Below, piece after piece: positions 50,173 to 50,231 of a stretch of 50,231 nucleotides of DNA (positions are counted from its first letter, which is position 1; every line of letters begins with the position of its first letter). The position numbers and the translations under genes are program-made. The stretch comes from Candidatus Aminicenantota bacterium. GTDB lineage: Bacteria; Acidobacteriota; Aminicenantia; JAMOAD01. The DNA lies in NCBI GenBank assembly GCA_027031485.1, contig JALVQI010000022.1, positions 1-50,231 of the forward strand. Reading direction: 5' to 3'. The notes beneath the pieces are model-generated. The model did not search any database. It saw only the letters and a list, made by a program, of their open reading frames with translations, and had not been told where the DNA came from.

Positions 50173-50220
50173 TCTTCACCCACCGGGTACCTGAATTGGG
50201 TTTCACCCAGTAGGTGAAGA
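50173..50220. repeat. Large imperfect inverted repeat
   Basis: TCTTCACCCACCGGGT (50173-50188) and ACCCAGTAGGTGAAGA (50205-50220): 16-nt arms, 14/16 complementary, 16-nt loop. Confidence 0.75.
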
Positions 50221-50231
50221 AATCTAATTCC

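Noticed and set aside
1-50231. tRNA/rRNA genes, prophage, transposases, toxin-antitoxin or defence systems
   Set aside because: None recognised by eye in either strand; a tRNAscan/Infernal run would be needed to exclude small RNAs formally.

Overview
The window is AT-rich DNA from a Gram-negative, flagellated bacterium: flgH and flgI (L- and P-ring), type IV pilin and O-antigen-ligase-type genes are present. I do not assign a taxon. Gene order: yebC-ruvC; a decayed stretch that looks like a coaBC remnant; xth; an outer-membrane-like protein; a PutP-type symporter; a pilin operon followed by O-antigen ligase/GT-C-TPR genes (probable pilin or surface glycosylation); purSQL; a hybrid PAS histidine kinase; a large secreted glycosidase-like protein; a porin; a DASS transporter; a Wsp-like chemosensory operon (CheW, two MCPs, CheA-REC, CheB, REC-GGDEF); an NtrYX-like two-component system; der, a glycosyltransferase and a nitroreductase-like gene; a flagellar operon (flgF-flgG-flgA-flgH-flgI-flgJ/M23-flgM-unknown-flgN-flgK-flgL-fliW-csrA); and a second hybrid PAS kinase. 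Best leads: (1) a T10 homopolymer that splits an O-antigen ligase/polymerase just downstream of the pilin (phase variation, slippage or error); (2) the Wsp-like c-di-GMP chemosensory operon with no cheR and an MCP carrying a C-terminal Cache-like domain; (3) two near-identical GG-N10-GA (-24/-12-like) promoter elements upstream of the pilin and flgF operons; (4) an NtrX-like regulator whose GAFTGA and Walker B motifs are degenerate; (5) interleaved divergent promoters predicted to give leaderless mRNAs; (6) an intergenic mosaic of 7-bp and 8-bp tandem repeats plus a palindrome. All calls come from reading the sequence and the supplied ORF track; no database search was run.
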